A program made the position numbers and the translations under genes. From an uncultured Oscillospiraceae bacterium (lineage in GTDB: Bacteria; Bacillota; Clostridia; Oscillospirales; Oscillospiraceae): DNA of 64,000 nucleotides. Positions 14,983 to 22,787 of this stretch are shown here, in pieces. Positions within the stretch are counted from its first letter, which is position 1, and every line of letters begins with the position of its first letter. A model generated the notes under the pieces. It saw only the letters and a program-made list of their open reading frames with translations, did no database searches and was not told the DNA's origin. The stretch spans positions 22,527-86,526 of the forward strand of contig CANQTO010000004.1 in the NCBI GenBank assembly GCA_947626785.1, in the 5' to 3' direction.

Positions 14983-16782
14983 TTAGGTCAGCTGCTCCAT
15001 CTCGTCCAGCAGCTCTCCGAAGAGCTGAAGGGCGGAGTTGACCGGCTCCGGGCCGCTCATATCCACGCCCGCGATCTTCAAGAGAGAGATGGGGTCGGTG
15101 CTGCATCCGCCGGAGAGGAAGCGCTTGTAGTCGTCCACCGCGCTGGGCTCGCCGCTGAGGATCCGGTTGGCGATGGCGATGGCGGCGGAGAAGCCGGTGG
15201 CGTACTGGAACACGTAGTAGTTATAGAAGAAATGGGGGATGCGGGACCACTCCAGAGCGATCTGCTCGTCCTGGACCATGTCGGGGCCGAAGTACAGCCT
15301 GTTGAGCTCCCGGTACTTCTCGCTGAGGGCGTCGGCGGTGAGGGTCTCGCCCGCCTCGGCCATGCGGCCCATCATGAGCTCGAATTCGGCGAACATGGTC
15401 TGCCGGTAGAGGGTGCCCTTGAACTGCTCCAAAAAGTGGTTGATGAGGTAGGCCCGCCGGGCCTTGTCCTCCGTCTTACCCAGCAGATAGTGGGTCAGCA
15501 GGACCTCGTTGCAGGTGGAGGCCACCTCGGCCACGAAGATCACATAGTTGCTGTTGCAGAAGGGCTGGTTCTTGCAGCTGTAGGCGCTGTGCAGGGCGTG
15601 GCCCATCTCGTGAGCCAGGGTGTACATGCTGTCCAGGGTGTCCTTCTGGTTGAGCAGCACGTAGGGGTGGGGCCAGGCGCTGCCGGAGGAATAGGCCCCG
15701 CTGCGCTTGCCCTCGTTCTCGTACACGTCGATCCAGCGGCCCTCGAAGCCCTCCTTCAGCAGGGCTACGTAGTCCTCGCCCAGGACCGACAGGGCCTCCA
15801 GCACCGTGGCCTTGGCCTCCTCAAAGGGGATCTTCTCCGCCACGTCCGGCACGATGGGGGTGTACACGTCGTACATGTGCAGCTCCTCCACCCCCAGAAG
15901 CCGCTTGCGCAGGGCCACATACCTGTACATCTTGTCCATGTTGGCGTGGACGGCCTCGATCAGGCTGGTGTAGACCTGCTCGGGCACCTCGTTTTCAAAG
16001 AGGGCGGCGGCCAGGGTGTCCGGGTACTTCCGGGCCGTGGCGAAGAAACGGCGCTGCTTGAACTCCGCGTCCAGCGCCGCGGCCAGGGTGTTTTTGAACT
16101 CCCCGTAGCGGCTGTAGATGTTCTCAAAGGCGCTGCGGCGCAGGACCCGGTCCGCGCTCTCCAGCAGGGGGCCGTAGGAGCCGTTGGTGAGGGGGTGCTC
16201 CGCGCCCTGGGCATCCACCGCCGGGGGGAACTTCAGGTCCGCGTCCCGGAAGGTGCTGCTGATGTTGTCCGGCGCGCCGGTCATCTCCCCGGTGGCGGCC
16301 AGCAGGGCCTCCTCGGCGGGGGAGAGGATGTGCGCCGCCAGGCGGCGGACGCGCTCCAGGGGCCGGCGGTAGGTCTCCAGCTCCGGCTCATCGGCGAAGA
16401 AGGCGTTCAGCCGCTCCTCCGGGATGGCCATCAGCTCCGGAGCGGCAAAGGCCGACGCGCCGGAGACAGCCACCAGGCGGCTGATGGCCTTGCCCTTCAG
16501 GTCCTGATAGACCGCATTGCCCGTGTCCTGGTCGGAGGCCAGGAAGGCGTAGTTATAGAGCTTTTCCAGGCGCAGAGAGGCCTCGTCGTCCAGCCGGAAA
16601 TAGGCTAAGAGCGTCTCGGCGCTCTCGCCCAGCCGGCCCTGAAAGGCGGCGATCCGCTCCGGCAGAGCGGCCAGGGCCTCATATTCGGCCGTCCAGGCCC
16701 CGTCGTTTTCAAAGATGTCCGACAGCTTCCAGGTGAACTCCTCAGGCACCTGGCTGCGCTTGGGCAGAGTTTTCTGATCCAT
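14983..16782 (-). CDS. pepF: Oligoendopeptidase F
   Basis: PepF is a cytosolic M3-family zinc peptidase that cuts short peptides. The protein is 599 residues, the normal length. The zinc site HEMGH is at residues 391-395, followed by the glutamate ligand in the segment with EVASTCNE about 25 residues later. The ATG at 16782 is preferred, with GGAG 8 bases upstream; the frame stays open some 500 bases further but that part has a repetitive shadow composition and no ribosome binding site. It has its own promoter (16814-16841) and is divergent from the LysM-protein gene. Confidence 0.95.
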   Translation of the reverse strand: MDQKTLPKRSQVPEEFTWKLSDIFENDGAWTAEYEALAALPERIAAFQGRLGESAETLLAYFRLDDEASLRLEKLYNYAFLASDQDTGNAVYQDLKGKAISRLVAVSGASAFAAPELMAIPEERLNAFFADEPELETYRRPLERVRRLAAHILSPAEEALLAATGEMTGAPDNISSTFRDADLKFPPAVDAQGAEHPLTNGSYGPLLESADRVLRRSAFENIYSRYGEFKNTLAAALDAEFKQRRFFATARKYPDTLAAALFENEVPEQVYTSLIEAVHANMDKMYRYVALRKRLLGVEELHMYDVYTPIVPDVAEKIPFEEAKATVLEALSVLGEDYVALLKEGFEGRWIDVYENEGKRSGAYSSGSAWPHPYVLLNQKDTLDSMYTLAHEMGHALHSAYSCKNQPFCNSNYVIFVAEVASTCNEVLLTHYLLGKTEDKARRAYLINHFLEQFKGTLYRQTMFAEFELMMGRMAEAGETLTADALSEKYRELNRLYFGPDMVQDEQIALEWSRIPHFFYNYYVFQYATGFSAAIAIANRILSGEPSAVDDYKRFLSGGCSTDPISLLKIAGVDMSGPEPVNSALQLFGELLDEMEQLT

Positions 16783-16813
16783 GGGCGTCTCCTTTTCGTT
16801 GGTTGATAAGATC

Positions 16814-16841
16814 AGTATACCACATTCTCGCCATTCTGCAA
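16814..16841 (-). promoter_or_regulatory. Promoter of pepF
   Basis: Minus-strand TTGCAG (16841-16836), 16 bp, TATACT (16819-16814). Confidence 0.55.
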
Positions 16842-16899
16842 AGTGGCAGACGGCTCTGAATATATTTTTCTTGAAAAGAAAACGGAAGGGAAGGTTTCT

Positions 16900-18036
16900 A
16901 TGAAGATCTGGATCGCCCGTCCGGGCGATACGCTGCCCGCCGCCGCCCGCCGTCTGGGCCTGCCGGCGGAGGAGCTGGCGCGGCTCAACCAGCTGGAGGA
17001 CCCGGTCCGGCTCACCGGGGGCCTGGCCCTGGCGGTGCCGGAGGCGGAGGAGGCGCCCCGCCGGAGCCTGGAGCTGAGCGCCGTGGAGGAGTTGAGCGCC
17101 CCCGTCTCCGCTCTGGAGGAGCTGGCTCCGGCCCTGAGCTATCTCTGCCTCTTCTGCCGCACGGCGGCGGAGGGTCTGCTGTCCCCGCCCACCCCGGCGG
17201 AGCGGCGGCTGCTGGGCCGGGCCCGGGAGCTGGGCCTGCCGGTCATGCTGACGCTGGCCAACCTGGACGGGGAGGGGAATTACTCCGCCGCCCTGGCCCA
17301 CCGCCTACTGGGCACGGAGAGCGCCCGGCAGCAGCTTTTGGAGCAGCTGCTAAAGGCCCTGGAGGAGAGCGGCTGCGCCGGGCTGTACCTGAGCTTTTGC
17401 TGCCTGCACCCCTTTGACCGGGACAGCTACAACGCCTTTCTCCGGCTGGCAGCCCCGGCCCTCCACGACCGGGGCCGCTACCTGATCACCGCTCTGGCCC
17501 CCAAGGAGGACGACTCGGAGCGGAGCCTCCAGAGCTCCGCCCACGACTACGCGGTCCACGGGGCCTGCGCCGACCGGGTGATCCTGCTGGCCTACGACTG
17601 GGGCTATGCCTACAGCGCGCCCCAGGCCGTCTCCCCTGCCGACCGTATCCGGGCCGTGCTGGACTACGCCGCCGGGAAGCTGCCGCCGGGGAAGCTGAGC
17701 CTGGCGGTCTCCGGCCGGGGCTACAGCTGGGGCCTGCCCTGGCGCTTGGGGGACCGGGCCCAAGCCCTGTCCCACCGGGCGGCGGCCGGTCTGGCCGTGG
17801 CGGCCCAGGCGGAGATCCGGCTGGACCAAGCCTCCCGGTGCAGCAGCTTCCGCTACACGGACCCGGCGGGACGGCGGCGGGAGGTCTGGTTCGAGGACCT
17901 GCGCAGTTTGGAGGCCCGGCTGGAGCTGGTGGAAGACTACGGCCTGGCGGGCCTCTGCCTTTTGGGCGGCAGCCGCCCGGACCGGGCGGTCCTAGCCTAC
18001 CTCCGCAGCCGCTATATCCCTGAGCGGCTCCCGTAA
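16900..18036 (+). CDS. LysM plus YaaH/SleL-like GH18 protein with degenerate catalytic site
   Basis: The 378-residue protein has an N-terminal LysM domain (about residues 1-46, IARPGDTLPAAARRLGL) and then a GH18-like barrel related to the spore-cortex N-acetylglucosaminidase YaaH/SleL. Conserved YaaH signatures are present: a DWGYAYSAPQAVSP segment and the following IRAVLDYA helix. At the catalytic strand, where the family reads DFE, this protein reads SFC within LYLSFCCLHPFDRD, so the catalytic acid and its partner aspartate are missing. It has no signal peptide, as in SleL, which is loaded onto spores. A binding or structural role in the spore or wall is therefore more likely than hydrolysis. 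The ATG at 16900 has GAAGG 5 bases upstream. Confidence 0.85.
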   Translation: MKIWIARPGDTLPAAARRLGLPAEELARLNQLEDPVRLTGGLALAVPEAEEAPRRSLELSAVEELSAPVSALEELAPALSYLCLFCRTAAEGLLSPPTPAERRLLGRARELGLPVMLTLANLDGEGNYSAALAHRLLGTESARQQLLEQLLKALEESGCAGLYLSFCCLHPFDRDSYNAFLRLAAPALHDRGRYLITALAPKEDDSERSLQSSAHDYAVHGACADRVILLAYDWGYAYSAPQAVSPADRIRAVLDYAAGKLPPGKLSLAVSGRGYSWGLPWRLGDRAQALSHRAAAGLAVAAQAEIRLDQASRCSSFRYTDPAGRRREVWFEDLRSLEARLELVEDYGLAGLCLLGGSRPDRAVLAYLRSRYIPERLP

Positions 18037-18096
18037 AACGGCTTTACCCTCTTGGTCGTTCAGATTGTAGACAAACCTCATGCTGTACATGAGAAG

Positions 18097-18275
18097 TGAG
18101 TGAGCAGCGGGGGTGCGCGAGGGGGAAAGACCCACTCGCGTTTGGATCGCGCCAGCAAAATGCCCGCTTGCCGGGCTTTTGCCGAGCGCAGCGAGTTTTT
18201 TCAGAAGGGCAAGCCCTTCTGAAAAAAGTGGCGCTGAAGCTTGTAGACAAAGTCCAAAGGACTTTGTCTACAAGC
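18097..18275 (-). repeat. Repeat A copy 2, inverted relative to copy 1
   Basis: This copy lies between the LysM-protein gene and the htrA terminator. It shows the same order of stems as copy 1: the GACAAAGTCC hairpin, the TTCAGAAGGGC hairpin, the GCCCGG hairpin, then a CCCCCTCGCGCACCCCCGCT end. Differences between copies often keep the stems paired, for example the first hairpin. Confidence 0.8.
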
Positions 18276-18276
18276 T

Positions 18277-18309
18277 GAACAACGCCGGGCGAAACGCCCG
18301 GCGTTGTTC
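18277..18309. terminator. Terminator hairpin near the HtrA gene end
   Basis: GAACAACGCCGGGC pairs with GCCCGGCGTTGTTC around a GAAAC loop region. It lies between converging transcripts. Confidence 0.6.
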
Positions 18310-18326
18310 TGTCAATTTGATTTGAT

Positions 18327-19613
18327 CTACCAGCCGAAGAAGGGGAAGATGCCGGAGGGCAGCTGCTGCTGATCCATCTGCTGCTGGGGCTGCTCCTCTG
18401 TCTCCTCGGGCAGGGCGGACTGGGTCTGCTCGCCGATCTCCACCGTCAGCTCAAGCTTTTCCCCCTGGCGGTAGACGGAGAGGGTCAGCGTGTCGCCCGG
18501 GGCGGCCTTGCCTACCAGGTCCACCAGATCGGAGCTGCTGGAGATCTCCTGGCCGTCCACGGCATAGATGATGTCGTTGGTCTGCAATCCGGCCTTCTCG
18601 GCGGGGGCGTCCTCGACCACGCTCTGGACAGAGGCCCCGGCGGGCAGCCCGTAGCTGATGGCCTCGGTACTGACGGTCATGACGGTGACGCCAATATAGG
18701 GCTTGGTGATATAGCCCTTTTCGATGATGCTCTGGACGATGTTCATCACCTGGTTGACCGGGATGGCAAAGCCGATGTTGTCGATAGAGGCCTCGCCGGA
18801 GGCGCCGCTGCTGGAGTACTTTGCGTTGGTGATGCCCACCACCTCGCCGTAGAGGTTAAAGAGAGCGCCGCCGGAGTTGCCGGCATTGATGGCGCAGTCG
18901 GTCTGGAGCAGGTTCATGGTCGCGCCGCCGGACATGGTGATCTCCCGGTTCAAAGCGCTGACGCGGCCGCCGGTCAGGGAGAAGGTCAGCTCGCCCAGGG
19001 GGTTGCCGATGGCCAGCACCGGGTCGCCCACGTTGATGTTGTCCGAATCTCCGATGACCACGGGCTGCAGGCCCTCGGCCTCCACCTTCAAGACGGCGAT
19101 GTCGTTGCTCTCGTCATAGCCGATCACGGTCCCGTCGTAGGTGCTGCCGTCATAGAGACTGACGGTGATGCTGTCCGAGTCCTCGATCACGTGATAGTTG
19201 GTGAGGATGTAGCCGTCCTGGGTGAGGATGAAGCCGGATCCGGAGGCCGGGGACTGGGTCTGGTAGCCCCAGAAGTTGGTGGTGACCATGGTGGTGATGC
19301 CCACGGTGGAGTTGACGTTGGCGGCATAGACCTCCGCCTCGGTCATCAGCTTGCCGGTGTCCACGCTCTTCACGTCGATCACGGTCTTCTCCCGCTGGCC
19401 CACCTGGACGGTGCTGCTGCTCTTGGGCGCCGCCGAGGCGCTGCCTAGGGCGAAGCCGCCCGCGCCGATGGCCCCGCCCAGCAGGGCGCAGACCAAGGCC
19501 AGGGCGATGATCCGCCCGGCGGAGCCCTTCTTTTTCGGCGGCTCCGGCGTCACGGTCTGGGCCGGGATCTCCCCGTCCTCCGCCTTAAAATGATATTCAT
19601 AGCTCTCGCTCAT
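18327..19613 (-). CDS. Membrane-anchored HtrA/DegP-type serine protease (S1C) with PDZ domain
   Basis: The 428-residue protein has a cytosolic N-terminus, one membrane anchor (about residues 36-58, IIALALVCALLGGAIGAGG) and an extracytoplasmic trypsin-like domain. The catalytic triad is visible as His141 in TNYHVIED, Asp171 in ESNDIAVLK and Ser247 in INAGNSGGALF. A PDZ domain follows from about residue 300, and a Gln-rich tail ends the protein. HtrA proteases remove misfolded exported proteins under envelope stress. The ATG at 19613 follows AAGGAG at 10 bases; a longer frame exists without support. It is monocistronic. No CssRS-type regulator pair is adjacent. Confidence 0.93.
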   Translation of the reverse strand: MSESYEYHFKAEDGEIPAQTVTPEPPKKKGSAGRIIALALVCALLGGAIGAGGFALGSASAAPKSSSTVQVGQREKTVIDVKSVDTGKLMTEAEVYAANVNSTVGITTMVTTNFWGYQTQSPASGSGFILTQDGYILTNYHVIEDSDSITVSLYDGSTYDGTVIGYDESNDIAVLKVEAEGLQPVVIGDSDNINVGDPVLAIGNPLGELTFSLTGGRVSALNREITMSGGATMNLLQTDCAINAGNSGGALFNLYGEVVGITNAKYSSSGASGEASIDNIGFAIPVNQVMNIVQSIIEKGYITKPYIGVTVMTVSTEAISYGLPAGASVQSVVEDAPAEKAGLQTNDIIYAVDGQEISSSSDLVDLVGKAAPGDTLTLSVYRQGEKLELTVEIGEQTQSALPEETEEQPQQQMDQQQLPSGIFPFFGW

Positions 19614-19810
19614 GTTACTCGCGCTCCTTCTATACGAAAGCAGTTTTGAATTTTTTCCTCCGCCCCTCCGCCGGAGGGGCTCCTTTGTCCTTACGCCCTT
19701 AGTGTAAGCCGTTTTCCTGAATAGAAACTGAAAATTTGCTGAACAAATTATGAATATCAAAAAAACTTACGGCAGATCGGAGGCTCTTAAAACGCAGCTC
19801 AGGCTTTATC

Positions 19811-19839
19811 TTGCATTTTTCCGGTCCTGATATTATAAT
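19811..19839 (+). promoter_or_regulatory. Promoter of the DUF6056-like gene
   Basis: TTGCAT (19811-19816), 17 bp, perfect TATAAT (19834-19839). Confidence 0.65.
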
Positions 19840-19872
19840 TTTGTCGAACTTTTCTCGTCCGTGGAGGTATAC

Positions 19873-21387
19873 ATGAATCTGAACAAGAAAAGCCTGGGCG
19901 AACGCTGCCTCGGACTGCTCAGTTCCATGCGCTTCTGGGCCTGCCTGATCTGGGCCGTTCTTTTGATCAGTCTTATCCCCCTGCTCGACCTCGCCCGGTA
20001 CAGTCACAGCTGTGCGGATGATTATTCTTACGGTCTGCTCACCCATCAAGCCTGGGTGAACAGCCACGATCTGTTTGCTGTTCTCCGCGCCGCCTGTCAA
20101 AAGGTCGCCCTGAATTATATGGACTGGCAGGGATCTTTCTCGGCTATGTTCATTTTCGCCCTCCAGCCTGCGATCTTCGGAGAGCAGTTCTATTGGATCG
20201 GCACCTGGGTCCTGCTCGGCTCTCTGATCTTCGGCACCGTCTTTCTCTGCCGCTCCTTTTTCGGTAAGCTTCTGGGAAAAATGGATCTGGGCATGCTGTT
20301 TTCCGGCCTGCTGCTTCTGCTCCAGATCCAGCTGATGCCCTCCCCTGTCAACAGCCTGTACTGGTGGAACGGAGCCAGCTACTACACGCTGTTTTATTCC
20401 CTGATGCTGGTTCAGATGGGGATGTGCATCCGGCTGCTGACGGACCCGGGCCCCGCCAGGGGCCGTGTCGCTCTGGGCTGTCTGCTGGGGCTGCTGCTGG
20501 GCGGCGGGAATTATGTGACGGCTCTGTTGACCTTTGAGATGAGCCTGCTGTTCCTGCTGTTCAGCTTCCTACTGCGCAAGCGCAGGGGCAGTCTGCTCCT
20601 CATCTTTGCCGTTTTCTGCGCAAGCTTTCTTATCAGTGTGGCCGCTCCGGGCAACGCGGTCCGGCAGACCAATTTCACGCAGAATACCGTTTGGGGCGCC
20701 ATTCTCAGCTCTTACGTTCGGGCCACTCCGCGTGCAAGAGAATGGACCCGCGCCCCGCTGTTGATGGCCTTGCTGTTTATGGTGCCTCTCATCTGGCGGC
20801 TGTGCAGAGAAAAGCTGCCCAACGGGCTGAAGCTTCTCCCCGCGGCGGGGCTCCTTTTTGTGCTGTATTCGGCCTATGCCTCCGCCTACACGCCTCCTCA
20901 GTTCGCTATGCCCGGTTATCCGATCCCGGGACGGATCGACAACATCTGCTTTTTCCTGTGGTACACCGTCGCCTTCCTCGCGGAGGCCGTTGTGATCGCC
21001 GCGGTGCAGGGTCTTCTTCCCTGCCTTGGATGGGAGCGCGGCCTGCTGCCCAAGGTCACGCCGGTCATACTGGCGGCTATGGTCTTTTGCGGCGCGCTCT
21101 ATACCGTGCACCATTGGCGCGCAAGGGAATACGATTATCTGTCCTCCACCCTGGCTATGAGCTGTCTCCGGGATGGCTCGGCAGCGCAGTTTGACGCGGA
21201 AGCGGATGCCCGGATCGCCCTTTTGCAGTCCGGTCAGAGCCGTGTTATACTCGCACCCTACTCTGTGAAACCGTCGATGCTGTTTTTTGACGACATCGCG
21301 GAGAGTCCCGAAGACTGGCGAAACGGAAGCGTGGCTCAGTTTTACGGGCTGGAGGAGGTATCGAAGCTCCCTGAGCCCGGCGAATAA
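19873..21387 (+). CDS. Large polytopic membrane protein, DUF6056-like
   Basis: The 504-residue protein has at least ten hydrophobic segments. After the first comes the loop HSCADDYSYG, whose paired acidic residues recall the catalytic loop of GT-C glycosyltransferases; a later SLYWWNGASYYTLFY segment also fits the DUF6056 group as I remember it. GT-C enzymes use polyprenyl-phosphate sugars outside the membrane, so a role in surface glycan decoration is plausible but unproven. The ATG at 19873 has GGAGG 5 bases upstream. Its codon use is visibly less GC-biased than its neighbours (more T-ending codons), which hints at separate ancestry. It stands alone with its own promoter. Confidence 0.7.
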   Translation: MNLNKKSLGERCLGLLSSMRFWACLIWAVLLISLIPLLDLARYSHSCADDYSYGLLTHQAWVNSHDLFAVLRAACQKVALNYMDWQGSFSAMFIFALQPAIFGEQFYWIGTWVLLGSLIFGTVFLCRSFFGKLLGKMDLGMLFSGLLLLLQIQLMPSPVNSLYWWNGASYYTLFYSLMLVQMGMCIRLLTDPGPARGRVALGCLLGLLLGGGNYVTALLTFEMSLLFLLFSFLLRKRRGSLLLIFAVFCASFLISVAAPGNAVRQTNFTQNTVWGAILSSYVRATPRAREWTRAPLLMALLFMVPLIWRLCREKLPNGLKLLPAAGLLFVLYSAYASAYTPPQFAMPGYPIPGRIDNICFFLWYTVAFLAEAVVIAAVQGLLPCLGWERGLLPKVTPVILAAMVFCGALYTVHHWRAREYDYLSSTLAMSCLRDGSAAQFDAEADARIALLQSGQSRVILAPYSVKPSMLFFDDIAESPEDWRNGSVAQFYGLEEVSKLPEPGE

Positions 21388-21404
21388 AGGTCAAAAATTT
21401 ATAT

Positions 21405-21416
21405 CCCCCCGGGGGG
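21405..21416 (+). promoter_or_regulatory. C6G6 palindrome overlapping the cbiM promoter, candidate metal-sensor operator
   Basis: A perfect CCCCCCGGGGGG flanked on the left by TTTATAT lies one base upstream of the -35 box of cbiM. C/G tracts with A/T flanks are typical operators of CsoR/RcnR-family copper, nickel or cobalt sensors. No such regulator is encoded in the window. Confidence 0.45.
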
Positions 21417-21417
21417 C

Positions 21418-21445
21418 TTGCGGGGCGAAAAAAGCGTGCTATACT
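21418..21445 (+). promoter_or_regulatory. Promoter of cbiM
   Basis: TTGCGG (21418-21423), 16 bp, TATACT (21440-21445), 40 bases before the start codon. Confidence 0.6.
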
Positions 21446-21484
21446 GAAACCAGAGAACGAAAAACGAGAGAAGAAGGTGTTCGT

Positions 21485-22540
21485 ATGCACATGGCCGACG
21501 CCCTGCTGGCCCCCGCCGTAGCGGCGACGATGTACGCCGCCTCCGGCGTCGCCGCCGGCGTTTCCGTCTATCAGCTGAAAAAGGATGACGACGCCCAGAA
21601 GCTGCCCACCATGGCCGTCACGGCGGCCCTGGTCTTCGCCGGGCAGATGATCAACTACACCATTCCCGGCACCGGCTCCTCCGGCCACATGTGCGGCGGG
21701 ATGCTGCTCTCCGCCCTCTTAGGGCCCCAGGCGGGCTTCCTGTCCATGATCGTGATTTTGACCATTCAAAGCCTCTTCTTTGCCGACGGGGGGCTGATGG
21801 CCCTGGGGGCCAACATCTGGAACATGGCCTTTTACGGCTGCTTCGTGGGCTATTATCTCCTCTGGCGGCCCATCATGCGCAGCCGGCTCTTCGCCGGGCT
21901 GGGCCCCAGGGGCGGCCAGCGCGCCCGCATCGCCCTGGCCTCCGTGCTGGGCTGTGTGCTGACCTTGCAGCTGGGGGCCTTCTCCGTGGTGCTGGAGACC
22001 AGCCTCTCCGGCGTCACCGATCTGCCCTTCGGCGCTTTCCTGGCCCTGATGCAGCCCATCCATCTGGCGATCGGCCTGGTGGAGGGCCTGGTCACCGCCG
22101 CCGTGCTGCTGTTCGTCTATGCCTCCCGGCCCGAGTTGCTCCAGGATGTGGACAGCGCCGGCGAGGCCGCCGGGAAACGCTCTTTGAAGTCCACGCTGGT
22201 CATTCTGGCCGTGCTGGTCCTGGCGGTGGGCGGCGGGCTGAGTTTGCTTGCCAGCTCTGACCCGGACGGACTGGAGTGGTCCCTCTTCGGCAACGCCGAG
22301 GCGGGCTACAGCGAGAACATGGGCCTGGACGAGGAGAGCTTCGGCGTCCACAGCGCCGCGGCGGACAAGGCCGGAGCCATCCAGGAGGCCAGTTCCTTCC
22401 TGCCCGACTACGCCTTCCCCGGCAGCGAGAGCCCTGCGGGGACCTCAGTGTCCGGCGTGGTGGGCTCCGCGCTGGTGGCGGGCGTGGCGCTGCTCATCTG
22501 CCTGGCCGGCGGCTTCTTTAGAAAAAAGAAAAGCCATTAA
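21485..22540 (+). CDS. cbiM: Cobalt/nickel ECF transporter substrate-capture protein, CbiM-CbiN fusion
   Basis: CbiM/NikM binds Co2+ or Ni2+ and works with CbiN, CbiQ and CbiO. The protein begins M-H-M-A-D, placing the metal-binding His at position 2, which also fixes the start codon at 21485. Residues 1-215 are the CbiM membrane domain, with the family motifs GSSGHMCGGMLLSALLGP and GANIWNMAF. After a linker, a helix and a SDPDGLEW motif mark a CbiN-like domain, ending in a last membrane helix and a KKKSH tail. The fusion of M and N is known in Ni and Co systems, so the metal is undecided. A repeat-B copy separates it from cbiQ. Confidence 0.9.
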   Translation: MHMADALLAPAVAATMYAASGVAAGVSVYQLKKDDDAQKLPTMAVTAALVFAGQMINYTIPGTGSSGHMCGGMLLSALLGPQAGFLSMIVILTIQSLFFADGGLMALGANIWNMAFYGCFVGYYLLWRPIMRSRLFAGLGPRGGQRARIALASVLGCVLTLQLGAFSVVLETSLSGVTDLPFGAFLALMQPIHLAIGLVEGLVTAAVLLFVYASRPELLQDVDSAGEAAGKRSLKSTLVILAVLVLAVGGGLSLLASSDPDGLEWSLFGNAEAGYSENMGLDEESFGVHSAAADKAGAIQEASSFLPDYAFPGSESPAGTSVSGVVGSALVAGVALLICLAGGFFRKKKSH

Positions 22541-22544
22541 CAAA

Positions 22545-22702
22545 TTCAAATGCGACCCGCTACGCTGGGCTCGCATTTGAGGACTCGCGCTTATCGCAGG
22601 GGCTTTGCCCCGTTTGGTCGGCGCGAGAGCCCGCCCCAGGGCGGGCTTCAGGGAGTTTTTGAGGCGGCAAAGCTGTCTCAAAAACAAATTGAATTCTTTT
22701 GC
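22545..22702 (-). repeat. Repeat B copy 2, between cbiM and cbiQ
   Basis: Inverted relative to copy 1. The end stems (TCAAATGCGA arms and the TTTTTGAG arms) match copies 1 and 3, while the middle part carries different stems (GCCCGCCC/GGGCGGGC and GGGGC/GCCCC), so internal hairpins have been swapped while pairing is kept. Confidence 0.75.
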
Positions 22703-22743
22703 TGCCTACAATAGTCTTGCAGTTCTTTGTTTACAGTCAGATT

Positions 22744-22766
22744 AAGGAGCACGACCCGTGCTCCTT
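22744..22766 (+). terminator. Hairpin in the cbiQ leader
   Basis: AAGGAGCAC pairs with GTGCTCCTT around GACCC, 22 bases before the cbiQ start. It lacks a real U-tract and may be a partial terminator or translation control hairpin. Confidence 0.4.
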
Positions 22767-22787
22767 ATCTGTCATATTGAGGTCATC

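Noticed and set aside
16783..17301. Extension of the pepF frame upstream of 16782
   Set aside because: The added residues overlap the LysM-protein gene in antisense, have no family match, and the ribosome binding site and promoter are placed for the start at 16782.
21388..21484. Cobalamin riboswitch before cbiM
   Set aside because: The gap is only 97 bp, is occupied by a promoter and ribosome binding site, and lacks a B12-box-like sequence.
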